From: Deltaproteobacteria bacterium
GTDB lineage: Bacteria; Myxococcota_A; Polyangia; HGW-17; JAJRWW01
Direction of reading: 5' to 3'
DNA: 59,459 bases
NCBI GenBank assembly: GCA_029938605.1
Contig: JAOZUO010000028.1
Location: 1-59,459 of the forward strand
The translations under genes were made by a program, and so were the position numbers. Below the pieces are notes generated by a model, which saw only the letters and a program-made list of their open reading frames with translations, did no database searches and was not told the DNA's origin. Below are positions 51,892-59,459 of the stretch, one piece after another (position 1 is the first letter of the stretch; the number at the start of each line of letters is the position of its first letter).

Positions 51892-53850
51892 TCAGGAAGC
51901 GCGGGAGAGCATGACCGCGATCTGGGAGAGGAGGGCGGAACGCCAGTACATTTCGAGGGCCTTGATCTGCATGGTCTGACCGCTTTTTCGCATGGCCTCT
52001 CCCACCTCGAAGAAATAGCGGCTCATCAGGGGGATGTAGCCCACTGTTTTTTGGGCCCGGGCGGCGGATTGGCGCGCCCGGATGGAGGCGTGGCGCAGCA
52101 TGGCCAGCAGGGCCTCGGCCCGTCGTACGGTACGGACCTGGCCGCCCATCTGGGCAAAGGCGCCCACGGCGTAGAGCTTGGTGAGCATCATGGACGAGTG
52201 CAGGTAGGAGCTGACCGCCGCGCCGAGCTCTGCCAGGGACCATTGCCAGGAGCCCTTGTTGATCATGGAGCTGAGGTTCCGGGCGATGTGGGCATTGGAG
52301 CGAGCGGCCAGGTAGTTGGTGAGCATGAGCTGCCAATAGGCCTTGGGCTTACGGGTGCGGCGCACCAGGCTGTTGATGATGACCGTATCGCAGTAGCTCA
52401 GGTTGGCCATGGCCATGGAGCTCACCTGCATGGCGATCTTCTTCATGCGGCCCCCAGAGAGGTTGAAACCCTTGCCGGATCGGGTGGATAGACCCACCAG
52501 GTGCGCGGCCTTGAGGGACTTGGACTGGGCCACGCCCATGTACAGGATCGACCGGCTGAGCATCTTGAGCTCGGAGCCTGAGACCTTGCCCTTGAGCCTG
52601 GCCTTGAGGACGGCGGCCATGAAGTACAGCTTCTTGGCGCCTTTTAAGTAGGCGAAGTTCTCCAGGGCCAGGCTGTAGGCCGCCACATGGGAGATAGCTT
52701 CGTCCACCGACGAGGGCTTTCGCAGACTCCGGATTTTTTGGAAGGTGCGTTTGGAGGCCACCGAGCCCCGGAACATCTTCGCCGCCTTGACCTGTATCAG
52801 GTTGGTTTTCTTGGTGATCAGGGCGGCCTTCAGGTACATCAGGAACTCTTGATAGTGGAAGGTCGTAAAGGAGTAGGAGGCGCCCCGGGACGCGAACTCG
52901 TAGGCGGCGGCGTTTTTGTTGCCCGCGGCCATGGTGTCGGCGGCCTTCATGTACTTCTGGGAGATTTTGAAGCGCCTGATGGCCTCCCGGTTGGCGAAGC
53001 GGCGCTGGAGGAACCGGGTCTTGTAGTTGAGCTGGATGGATCTCCACTTCTGGGCTGCCCGGCGCAGGTAGACGCCTGCTGCCTGGGGCATGGCCATGGC
53101 GACCTTGGACACGATGAACCGCTTGGGCGCCTGCTGGCCGGTCAGCAGACGGTAGGCGTCATAGATGGTGGCGATGGGGTAGGCCTTGGCGCCGCCATTT
53201 TCGGCCAGCTCCTCCAGGTCCACCAGGTTGCCCTGGTGATCCTTCTGAACTTTTTGTCCGACGGGGTAGCCCAGCACCTTGTAGCCGAGCTTCAGGGCGC
53301 CCTTGTACTTTTCGGCGATGCCGCCTACGGGGCCTACGGAGCCGTCAGGATTCACCGTACCGGTCATGGTGGCCTTGGGGTTGATGCGGGCGCCGGTGAT
53401 CCCGGCCATCATGGCTGCGGTAAACAACGCGCCCGCGCTGGGTCCGTCCACAAAGCCGCGGGTGGAGGCTGAGAAGCGGTAGTCGATGAGCTCCCGGCCC
53501 AGGGCCGAGGAGGCCATGAACGCCGCCACCCACACCGAGGATTTCATCTGGCCGCCGGTGCCGCCCGTCCACTGCTCCAGCACGCCCACCTCAGGCAGCT
53601 TGTCCTCGTTGGGACCCACGCGGATCTTCACCGTGGATACACCGCCACCCCCGCCCCGGCGATAGTACAGTGCCCCGATGCGCACGGTGCGCTCGGCGGT
53701 GAGCAGCGGCGCCACGTAGTTGCCCGTGGGCTGGAGCCGACGCCGGGGAGGCGGATTTCCGTTTGATTGCAATACATTGGTAGGTCCGGGGCACGCACAC
53801 ATCAGCCAAGCGGTTCCCACCAGAAGTGGTCTAGCCAGAGTCCTTTTCAT
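51892..53850 (-). CDS. Exported lipoprotein with a Lon-type protease domain
   Basis: A 652-residue protein. The first 20 residues form a signal peptide with lipobox MCAC (Cys 20). Residues 55-210 are a Lon S16 proteolytic domain: RGFVDGPSAGALFTAAMMAG with catalytic Ser about 138, then PDGSVGPVGGIAEKYKGALK with Lys about 181. The Ser-Lys spacing is 43, the same as E. coli Lon (679 and 722). There is no AAA ATPase domain. The C-terminal 440 residues are helical, basic and unrecognised. An ATP-independent Lon-like protease outside the cytoplasm is unusual. The ATG has AAGGAG 9 bases upstream. Confidence 0.85.
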   Translation of the reverse strand: MKRTLARPLLVGTAWLMCACPGPTNVLQSNGNPPPRRRLQPTGNYVAPLLTAERTVRIGALYYRRGGGGGVSTVKIRVGPNEDKLPEVGVLEQWTGGTGGQMKSSVWVAAFMASSALGRELIDYRFSASTRGFVDGPSAGALFTAAMMAGITGARINPKATMTGTVNPDGSVGPVGGIAEKYKGALKLGYKVLGYPVGQKVQKDHQGNLVDLEELAENGGAKAYPIATIYDAYRLLTGQQAPKRFIVSKVAMAMPQAAGVYLRRAAQKWRSIQLNYKTRFLQRRFANREAIRRFKISQKYMKAADTMAAGNKNAAAYEFASRGASYSFTTFHYQEFLMYLKAALITKKTNLIQVKAAKMFRGSVASKRTFQKIRSLRKPSSVDEAISHVAAYSLALENFAYLKGAKKLYFMAAVLKARLKGKVSGSELKMLSRSILYMGVAQSKSLKAAHLVGLSTRSGKGFNLSGGRMKKIAMQVSSMAMANLSYCDTVIINSLVRRTRKPKAYWQLMLTNYLAARSNAHIARNLSSMINKGSWQWSLAELGAAVSSYLHSSMMLTKLYAVGAFAQMGGQVRTVRRAEALLAMLRHASIRARQSAARAQKTVGYIPLMSRYFFEVGEAMRKSGQTMQIKALEMYWRSALLSQIAVMLSRAS

Positions 53851-53985
53851 CCGAGTTTTCTCCTTAAGGTGAACGTCAATATCGCGCAACAATAAGGGGG
53901 GCTGGATTACGGTGTCAAGGGATGTTTACCAGATTGGTGGGAAATAATCCCGTGGCCGCTGACGGGGGGTCGAGAGGTGGTGTTG

Positions 53986-54576
53986 TCAGCCTTCTTTGAG
54001 GCGCTGCCAGGCGATCTCCACGTCTGTGAGAAAGCCCATGGACTCGTGGTCAAAGCGGGTAATGTCCAAGCCCGAGAGCTGATCCAGGTCCTCCCAGCAG
54101 CCGGGCTGGAGGGTTCTCCCGGCATCGGCGGCGCAGGTAGCGCCATGCAGCACCCGGGCCTCCTCGCGGATCCCATCCGCTCGATCCTGCCAGACGATGA
54201 CTCCGCCCTTGGCCGGAATGACGGCCCCACCACAGGCGGCGCACACCAGCTCAATGGGCTGGACGGCGTAGCTTGAGACCCGGATGGCGGCGGTGATGGT
54301 GCGTTGGCCGAGCTGCTGGTTCAAGGTGCTCAGCAGAGAGACGAGCTGGCTGGGATGTCCCGTAGCCGTCTTGCCGCTGCCGATGTCCGTGAGACGAACC
54401 CGGTGGGCGCCCTCGCCCAGACTCTCCCGGCGGTGGGGGCGGCCCATGCAGAAGCGACATACGGGCACCGGCGGACCCAGGGGGACCAACGTGTCGAAGA
54501 AAGTCACCGCCAGATCCGCGTGCCGACCGCAGAAGGTGCACTCGTGAGACGTTTGGGATGTGGAGCTCGTCGACAT
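53986..54576 (-). CDS. Zinc-ribbon-like hypothetical protein
   Basis: A 196-residue soluble protein. Three Cys-x2-Cys pairs are visible: CTFCGRH near residue 14, PVCRFCMGR near 40 and LVCAACGGAV near 111, plus later Cys (CAADAGRTLQPGC). The pairs could bind one or two zinc ions as in ribbon proteins. The centre is helical (LVSLLSTLNQQLGQRTI). No nuclease or ligase motif is seen. The start is the ATG giving MSTSSTSQTSHE. Confidence 0.6.
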   Translation of the reverse strand: MSTSSTSQTSHECTFCGRHADLAVTFFDTLVPLGPPVPVCRFCMGRPHRRESLGEGAHRVRLTDIGSGKTATGHPSQLVSLLSTLNQQLGQRTITAAIRVSSYAVQPIELVCAACGGAVIPAKGGVIVWQDRADGIREEARVLHGATCAADAGRTLQPGCWEDLDQLSGLDITRFDHESMGFLTDVEIAWQRLKEG

Positions 54577-54702
54577 CGACCAAAGGCTATCCCGAACAGG
54601 CCCAACAGGGAAACAAAAATACCACCGATGATTTTTCAAAAGGCCGCAGGGAATAATCGGCCCGAACGAGTTGTTATCCGGTCTGAAGAGCGAGGTTTGT
54701 CG

Positions 54703-55080
54703 ATGGTGGATGGTACCCAGACAAATGTCAGGAATCTCCTGTGGTTCTCGGGATTGGCCATTGTCGTCTGCCCACCGGCCCCGCTCTCTCCCTCCGACCG
54801 ACAGGTTTCCCTCCACCACACCGCGTCGGCGACGGCGTCCAAAACTCACCAGTGGGTCGCGGGATCCTCCCCATCCGCACCCTATTTTTTGGGGGCACCG
54901 GGGCTGATCCCGGAGGAAACGGATCGCGCTCACATCGACTTCGATTCGTTCGTTCAGCGTCGGTATGAGGGGGTCGGAAAAACAGCCGCCTCACCCTCTT
55001 CGATTCGTGCTTCGTCCACGTCTTCCCACCCTTCCATCGCAGTCTACGTCGTTGCTCCGAAGGAAAGCCCTCCCGCCTGA
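54703..55080 (+). CDS. Possible small exported protein
   Basis: A 125-codon frame in the 562-base gap between the Cys-pair gene and the HPF/RaiA-like gene. The N-terminus includes NLLWFSGLAIVVCPPAPLS, which could be a signal peptide, and a GCGAGG site lies 7 bases before the ATG. The rest is Ser/Pro/Ala-rich with a folded-looking stretch around GLIPEETDRAHIDFDSF. No family is recognised. The composition could also be a chance open frame. The flanking bases 54577-54702 and 55081-55138 hold no other gene that I can support. Confidence 0.35.
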   Translation: MVDGTQTNVRNLLWFSGLAIVVCPPAPLSPSDRQVSLHHTASATASKTHQWVAGSSPSAPYFLGAPGLIPEETDRAHIDFDSFVQRRYEGVGKTAASPSSIRASSTSSHPSIAVYVVAPKESPPA

Positions 55081-55138
55081 CATGTCCATGTAAGGCGAGG
55101 TTTTTCAAGGGTTTGTAGCAAATATGGAGGCTCTGAAC

Positions 55139-55507
55139 ATGCAAGTTCAACTGACCTTTCGACAAATAGATCCCACGTTCGAAATCGAAGAAAAGATATT
55201 CAAGGAAGCCAGGAGGCTTGAGAGAATCTACCCTCAGAGATTGGCATGGTGCCATGTGGTCATCGAGCGGCCCCACCGCCACAGGCAGCAAGGGCGACCC
55301 TGTCACGTACACATACAGCTCCAGGGTCTGTTGGGCTACCACAGAGCCGGCAGTGAATATGACGCGGACGCCGCGCATGAAAACCCACACGTCGCCATCA
55401 CCAGCGCTTTTCAGGCAGTACACAGCCAACTGCGGTCGAAAAAGCCTCTGAGGGAGACCGAGCGGAGCCCGGGGTTCTGGCTTGTGGACCTGGAGGCACC
55501 ATCATGA
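55139..55507 (+). CDS. HPF/RaiA-like short ribosome-associated protein
   Basis: A 122-residue protein with the fold pattern of the S30AE/hibernation-factor family: MQVQLTFRQIDPTFEIEEKI, then HVVIERPHRHRQQGRPCHVH and ENPHVAITSAFQAVHSQL. The basic central strand normally sits near the ribosomal A and P sites. It has no C-terminal dimerisation domain, like short HPF/YfiA. The ATG at 55139 is chosen over one at 55124 because GGAGG lies 8 bases before it. The next gene overlaps its stop (ATGA). Confidence 0.72.
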   Translation: MQVQLTFRQIDPTFEIEEKIFKEARRLERIYPQRLAWCHVVIERPHRHRQQGRPCHVHIQLQGLLGYHRAGSEYDADAAHENPHVAITSAFQAVHSQLRSKKPLRETERSPGFWLVDLEAPS

Positions 55508-55884
55508 GTCTCATGCCCTTCGTCCACGAGAAAGTGGTCAACCACCTGGCGATCATTTGCAGCCACCACGATGTGACGCCTGGGGAGGTTTCGTCTGAGC
55601 TTACTCAGATCCCTCTCGATGTTGTCGCCGAGCTCCTTGACGAGTTAGAAGGCGATGGCTGGAGGGGCCGTGATCGTCTCATGCTGCTGGAGCTGCTTTC
55701 TTATGACCCGCGGCTCGGGGTGAAGCGGCGTATCGCCAGAGCCATCCGACCAGACATTCGTCACCTGCCGGCGGAACGGGCCCTCGCCGTGGTCACCCGG
55801 TTGAGAGAACACTCCAGACCCTTGAGGGAGGGAGTGGGGGACGGCGGGGATGCCAGACGGCGGATCAGGGAGAGGTCGCACTGA
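55504..55884 (+). CDS. Small hypothetical protein coupled to the HPF/RaiA-like gene
   Basis: A 126-residue helical protein. The start ATG overlaps the upstream stop (ATGA), so the pair is translationally coupled. It contains EVSSELTQIPLDVVAELLDE and a basic stretch RLGVKRRIARAIRPDIRHLP that could bind RNA. No family is recognised. Its 3' end overlaps the convergent methyltransferase gene by 20 bases. Confidence 0.6.
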   Translation: MSLMPFVHEKVVNHLAIICSHHDVTPGEVSSELTQIPLDVVAELLDELEGDGWRGRDRLMLLELLSYDPRLGVKRRIARAIRPDIRHLPAERALAVVTRLREHSRPLREGVGDGGDARRRIRERSH

Positions 55885-56449
55885 TCAGGTACAGGTGCTC
55901 GTAGGCTTCGTGGAAGGTGACCGCGGTGAACCCGGCGTCTGTCAGCTCCGCGGTGGTCACCGCCTTGGGGATGCGATGGTCCGCGGGCGGTCCGAAGTCA
56001 CCGTTGGCGTCGGGATCCCAGTCGCAGATCACGATCCGGCCTCCGGCAGCCAGGACCCGTCGCACCTGTTGTAGATAGGCGATGCGGTCGTCAATTTCAT
56101 GGAACAGGGCGACCATGAGCGCTACATCAACGCATGCATCCGAAAGAGGGATCGCGTCGGGTGGGGCCTCCAGGGGTTCGACAGCGTCGGGTTGATTGGC
56201 AGCGCGTGCGCGGTCGGCGAGCACCTCGAGCATGCGTGGCTCCACGTCCAGCCCGATGATTCGCGCCGCGGGCAGGCGCCCGGCTAGGGGTATGGCGATG
56301 TAGCCCGTGCCCACGCCTATGTCCAAGACGGTTTGGGGTTCCCAGTCCCCGACGAGATCGACGATGGTGTCCGGCGGCATGTGCTCCCGGCGCTCGGCGT
56401 TGTCGAGCCTGGCGATCTTTTCGTAGGGAAATTTTCGTTCACCGGACAT
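55865..56449 (-). CDS. Class I SAM-dependent methyltransferase
   Basis: A 194-residue enzyme. The SAM-binding motif VLDIGVGTGYIAIPLA (motif I) is near residue 40, then the acidic IIGLDVEPRMLEVL (motif II), followed by DVALMVALFHEI and RVLAAGGRIVICDWDP. It resembles the Methyltransf_11/UbiE-like small methyltransferases; the substrate cannot be told. The ATG at 56449 has GGAGG 5 bases upstream. Confidence 0.88.
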   Translation of the reverse strand: MSGERKFPYEKIARLDNAERREHMPPDTIVDLVGDWEPQTVLDIGVGTGYIAIPLAGRLPAARIIGLDVEPRMLEVLADRARAANQPDAVEPLEAPPDAIPLSDACVDVALMVALFHEIDDRIAYLQQVRRVLAAGGRIVICDWDPDANGDFGPPADHRIPKAVTTAELTDAGFTAVTFHEAYEHLYLISATSP

Positions 56450-56562
56450 GTGGACCTCCGTGTCGGGGCGCCCGAATGCGCTGCGCTGGGTCAACGTAAG
56501 GCCCGCGCAAATCGGCGCAAGGGGCGCTGGCGGTTTCGTCTCGGCACAGACTTTGTGGCTGC

Positions 56563-59289
56563 CTACTGGGGCTTTGGTCGGCGCTTGCGGGGTTTGTAGG
56601 GGGGCTGGAAGTCAGGCTTATGGGTGTTGCGCAGGTTTGCGGGGATCACGGGGGCGAGATCTTTTCTGGGGTGGCCCTGTTGGTCCAGCCAGGGGATCTC
56701 GCGCAGGGGTTGGTGGCGGGCCGTGTCGTACATGAACCGGGCCCACATGGGCAGGGCGGTGGAGAAGGAGGCGTCGTGCCGACCGATGGATCGTACGTAG
56801 TGATCGTCGCCCAGCCAGGCCGAGGTGAGCCACCGGGAGGTGTAGCCCACGAACCACGTGTCGGCGGTGCGGGAGGCGGTGCCGGTCTTGCCCGCCGCGG
56901 GGATGCGGGTCATGCGGACCACCGCCGCGTGGCCCATGGTGACTACCTTGCGTAGGAGTTGGGAGGTGCGGTTGGCGGTCTTGGGCCTGATGGCGCGGGG
57001 GCGTTTGCGGCCGGCCCAGGCGAAGAGTCGGTCGAACCGGTCGCCCGGATCCAGCATGGGGTCGCTGGGCACGGTGTTGTCCAGCAGCACTTTGCCGTGA
57101 CGGTCCACGATGCGCCGGATGTAGACCGGATCCACCATGCGGCCCCCGGTGCCGAACAGGGCAAAGGACCGCGCCAGCTCGTCGGCGCGGGTGCAGGAGG
57201 CGCCCAGGGCCAGGGCCTCGTCGGCGATGATCTCCGTGGTGAAGCCCAGCTTACGGGCCCATTTTTTCACCGCCTTGGCGCCTAGCATCATGAACAGGTT
57301 CACTGAGGCCTTGTTCTTCGACCAGACCAGGGCCTGCTCAAGGGTCTTTTTGTAGTTTTTAATACGGTCGGCGAAGCGTCGTTTGACCTCGGGGTTGTGG
57401 GCGAAGTCATGGGCATACCAGACCCGGCCCGTCACCGGATCCACGATGGAGTAGGGTTTGTCCTTGAGCAGCTTGTGGAAGGACATGCCGCGATCCATGG
57501 CCAGGGAGTAGTAGATGGGCTTGTAGGTGGAGCCGGGCTGCCGGCAGGCCTGGGTGACGCGGTTGAAGGATGAGCGGTCGTAGTCGGTGCCGCCCACCAT
57601 GGAGATCACGTAGCCCGTTTTCAGATCGTAGGTGAAAAGCGCCCCCTGGAGCCGCGGGGTCTGCTCCAAGGCGAGGTATGGCGGACCCGGCCAGTCGGAG
57701 CCACGGGGGACGTCCAGGGGCTTGACCCGGCAGCCGGGCCGACCGTCGCGTAGGGGAACCGGGGGTTTGCGGTAGCCGCCGGAGCGCACCGAGGGGCAGC
57801 CGTCAGAGCCCGGGAGCAGGGGATCGTAGATCTTCTTGGGGGCCAGCCGCACCCAGATCACGTCCCCGGCCATGAGCACCAACCAGGCGTGGTTGATGAA
57901 TCGATCGTTGACCTGGCTGCGGGTGTAGAAGCGGGCGCCCCACCGCAGATAGCGCAGCGGAATGGTGTAGGGGTGGCCGCCCACGGTGACCCGGGCGGCC
58001 CGGCGCCCGGACCGCTCCACCAGGGCCAGATAGCGTCGTCCCGGGGAGAGGGGGGCGGCTCCGTAGCGAGCTTTGGAAGCGGTCCGGAAGGCCGTGCGCT
58101 CGGTAGCGGCGGCCAGGTGGGCCACAGGTCCACGCCATCCCTGGCGCTTGTCTACCCAGCGGGCGAGCTCATCTACGTTGCGGCGGGCGGCGGCCTGGAC
58201 CTGGGTATCCACCGTGGTTTCGACCCGCAGGCCCCCCCGGGTGATGCGGTCCTTGCCGAAGAGGCGGAGCACCTGTTGGCGGACGTGCTCGGTAAAGTAG
58301 GGAACCTCGTTGTGGAAGTAGTCGTAGCGGTGCCGCAGCTTCAGCGCGGGCGCGCCATCCTTGGTGTCACTGGCGAGGGCCCTTTCGAGAACGGACTGGG
58401 AGATGAAGCCTGCCTGGCGCATCTTTCGGAGTACAACGTTGCGTCGGGCCAGGGCCTTGGACGCGTGCAGAAATGGGTTGTAACGGCTGGGGGCTCGGGC
58501 CAGGCCGGCGATGAGTGCCGACTCCGGGAGGGTTAGCTGGTCCAGCCGCTTGTCGTAGTACCGGCGGGCCGCCGCGGAGATGCCGTAGGCGCCTGCGCCC
58601 AGGAAAATGCGGTTGAGGTACAGCTCCAGGATCTCCGACTTGCTCATGGCCGCCTCGATGCGGGTGGCCAGGATCGCCTCGCGGATCTTTCGGTCCACCG
58701 TGCGCTGGGTGCCGATGTAGGTTTTGGCGAGCTGCTGGGTAATGGTGGACCCGCCCTGCACCACCCTGCCGGTGCGCATGTTGATCCAGGCGGCCCGAGC
58801 CAGCCCCATCCAGTCTATGCCCCGGTGCTGGAGAAATCGGCGATCCTCCACCGCGATGAAGGCCTGGATCAACTTCGGTGGGATCTTCTTGTAGGGGGTC
58901 CACTGCCGCCACTGAACCGCCAGCTCACCCACCAGGCGCCCGTCCCCGGCGTAGATGCGGGTAAGGGCCTGGGCCGACGCATGGGCCGCGTGCCGCGAAG
59001 GCGTAGCGGGCACGTGCCTCGAGCGGTGAACATAAAGCGCCGCGAGCAGCGCGATCAAGTGCGCTAGGAGCACGATGAGGCCGAATAGATAGTACTTGGC
59101 AAGCCACAGCCAGAACCCCCGACGCTCCTTGGGCTGGGGCGGAGGTTTCTTCGCCGCGGGCGCCACCTCGATCTCCGCGGGGGCGTCACGATCTTGGACG
59201 GCTCGGACGGCCTGGTCGGCCTGGTCGGCCTGGTCGGCCTGGTCGGCCTGGTCGGCCTGGTCGGTGTGATTATTCGAATCTGTGCTCAT
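56563..59289 (-). CDS. Class A penicillin-binding protein (PBP1A family)
   Basis: A 908-residue bifunctional peptidoglycan synthase. A short cytoplasmic head has a (DQA)n run, then one membrane helix (about residues 60-88). The glycosyltransferase domain has VEDRRFLQHRGIDWMGL and QGGSTITQQLAKTY. The transpeptidase domain has the SxxK motif in QPGSTYKPIYY, SKN in LVWSKNKASVN, and KTG in AAGKTGTASRTADTWF. A long insert (about residues 350-540) with beta character lies between the two enzymatic domains, similar to the OB/ODD region of PBP1a. It makes glycan strands and cross-links them in the periplasm. Confidence 0.93.
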   Translation of the reverse strand: MSTDSNNHTDQADQADQADQADQADQAVRAVQDRDAPAEIEVAPAAKKPPPQPKERRGFWLWLAKYYLFGLIVLLAHLIALLAALYVHRSRHVPATPSRHAAHASAQALTRIYAGDGRLVGELAVQWRQWTPYKKIPPKLIQAFIAVEDRRFLQHRGIDWMGLARAAWINMRTGRVVQGGSTITQQLAKTYIGTQRTVDRKIREAILATRIEAAMSKSEILELYLNRIFLGAGAYGISAAARRYYDKRLDQLTLPESALIAGLARAPSRYNPFLHASKALARRNVVLRKMRQAGFISQSVLERALASDTKDGAPALKLRHRYDYFHNEVPYFTEHVRQQVLRLFGKDRITRGGLRVETTVDTQVQAAARRNVDELARWVDKRQGWRGPVAHLAAATERTAFRTASKARYGAAPLSPGRRYLALVERSGRRAARVTVGGHPYTIPLRYLRWGARFYTRSQVNDRFINHAWLVLMAGDVIWVRLAPKKIYDPLLPGSDGCPSVRSGGYRKPPVPLRDGRPGCRVKPLDVPRGSDWPGPPYLALEQTPRLQGALFTYDLKTGYVISMVGGTDYDRSSFNRVTQACRQPGSTYKPIYYSLAMDRGMSFHKLLKDKPYSIVDPVTGRVWYAHDFAHNPEVKRRFADRIKNYKKTLEQALVWSKNKASVNLFMMLGAKAVKKWARKLGFTTEIIADEALALGASCTRADELARSFALFGTGGRMVDPVYIRRIVDRHGKVLLDNTVPSDPMLDPGDRFDRLFAWAGRKRPRAIRPKTANRTSQLLRKVVTMGHAAVVRMTRIPAAGKTGTASRTADTWFVGYTSRWLTSAWLGDDHYVRSIGRHDASFSTALPMWARFMYDTARHQPLREIPWLDQQGHPRKDLAPVIPANLRNTHKPDFQPPYKPRKRRPKPQ
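59212..59265. repeat. Six 9-bp tandem repeats in the PBP N-terminus
   Basis: Units of CTGGTCGGC (the last ends in T) encode the Asp-Gln-Ala run at the PBP N-terminus on the minus strand. Because each unit is three codons, slippage would alter only the length of the cytoplasmic tail. Confidence 0.9.
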
Positions 59290-59331
59290 GATCCGGTCCA
59301 GTGAATACCACGAGGCCCGGGTCGGAGCAAA

Positions 59332-59379
59332 GTCCTGGGCTACGGATGGGACGATGTCCTGGGCTACGGATGGGACGTG
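59332..59379. repeat. Tandem 24-bp direct repeat upstream of the last gene
   Basis: Two units beginning GTCCTGGGCTACGGATGGGA (59332-59355 and 59356-59379) differ only in their last two bases. They lie in the promoter region between the PBP gene and the last partial gene. A possible -10 TATACT lies at 59393-59398. Confidence 0.85.
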
Positions 59380-59438
59380 TCGCTTTTTGCGGTATACTTT
59401 GCTTCTCCACGACGTATTCCCTGTAGGCGGAGCTCTTT

Positions 59439-59459
59439 ATGAAATTTTTCAAGGCGGCA
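59439..59459 (+). CDS. Start of a gene cut by the window edge
   Basis: An ATG followed by AAATTTTTCAAGGCGGC (MKFFKAA) has CGGAG 6 bases upstream and TATACT 41 bases upstream. Lys plus Phe at the start suggests the n-region of a signal peptide. Only seven codons are visible, so no function can be given. Confidence 0.55.

Noticed and set aside
59439-59459. Prepilin or porin assignment for the final partial gene
   Set aside because: Seven codons are not enough to assign any family.

Overview
The window is a GC-rich chromosomal segment that reads like a deltaproteobacterial genome in the broad sense (Myxococcota, perhaps a Bradymonadia-like lineage). The reasons are the many predicted outer-membrane lipoproteins with Asp/Ala- or Cys-rich N-termini, MopE-type and 'CGNG..EECDCG' cysteine-rich motifs, SUMF1-domain proteins, an FHA-GGDEF protein, a tubulin/FtsZ-like protein, and the conserved order rpsB-tsf-pyrH-frr. 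The taxonomic placement is inferred from gene content only.

Layout. 1-3.7 kb: end of a possible kelch-like gene, a beta-propeller lipoprotein, a relic of a second copy of that lipoprotein's signal peptide, a membrane-anchored retropepsin-like protease and a small helical protein. 3.7-8.9 kb: a lipid/phosphonate head-group cluster with two CDP-alcohol phosphatidyltransferases (one fused to a degenerate nucleotidyltransferase), a metallophosphoesterase, and a nucleotidyltransferase::2-aminoethylphosphonate transaminase fusion (PntC-AEPT type) preceded by tandem palindromes. 8.9-10.9 kb: a two-gene cassette (degenerate ImmA/IrrE-like protein plus a small partner) bounded by a perfect 20-bp direct repeat that copies the 3' end of the neighbouring UvrD-like helicase gene. 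10.9-18.1 kb: helicase, MopE-like lipoprotein, a large hypothetical, a divergent AccA paralog and tRNA-Gly(CCC). 18.4-22.8 kb: RND efflux adaptor and pump. 22.9-27.7 kb: a rearranged accessory region with a VLRF1-like (Vms1/eRF1-superfamily) protein that carries an apparent frameshift, a decayed metalloprotease fragment, two displaced fragments of the RND pump gene, a 19-bp tandem repeat, and a two-gene cassette (unknown 175-aa protein plus radical SAM enzyme) lying between the two pump fragments.

27.8-47.8 kb: FHA-GGDEF cyclase, a membrane c-heme protein with a Tat-exported FAD oxidoreductase, SUMF1-domain proteins, a rhomboid protease, a lipoprotein, a PP2C phosphatase, HEAT/TerB-like proteins, an FtsZ/tubulin-like protein, small paralogous Cys-rich lipoproteins, greA, a HEAT-repeat protein, a degenerate ANL-type ligase homolog and serS. 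47.9-48.3 kb: a tRNA operon (Ser-UGA, Ser-GCU, Arg-ACG) with a clear promoter and terminator, divergent from serS. 48.3-59.5 kb: the translation operon rpsB-tsf-pyrH-frr, a lipoprotein with a Lon-type protease domain, a Cys-pair protein, a short HPF/RaiA-like protein, a methyltransferase, a class A PBP and the start of one more gene.

The most promising candidates for undescribed biology are the two bounded two-gene cassettes (8906-10865 and 25683-27688), the periplasmic Lon-like lipoprotein, the bacterial VLRF1-like protein and the noncanonical FtsZ-like protein. All functional statements come from motif recognition by eye. No database search was run.
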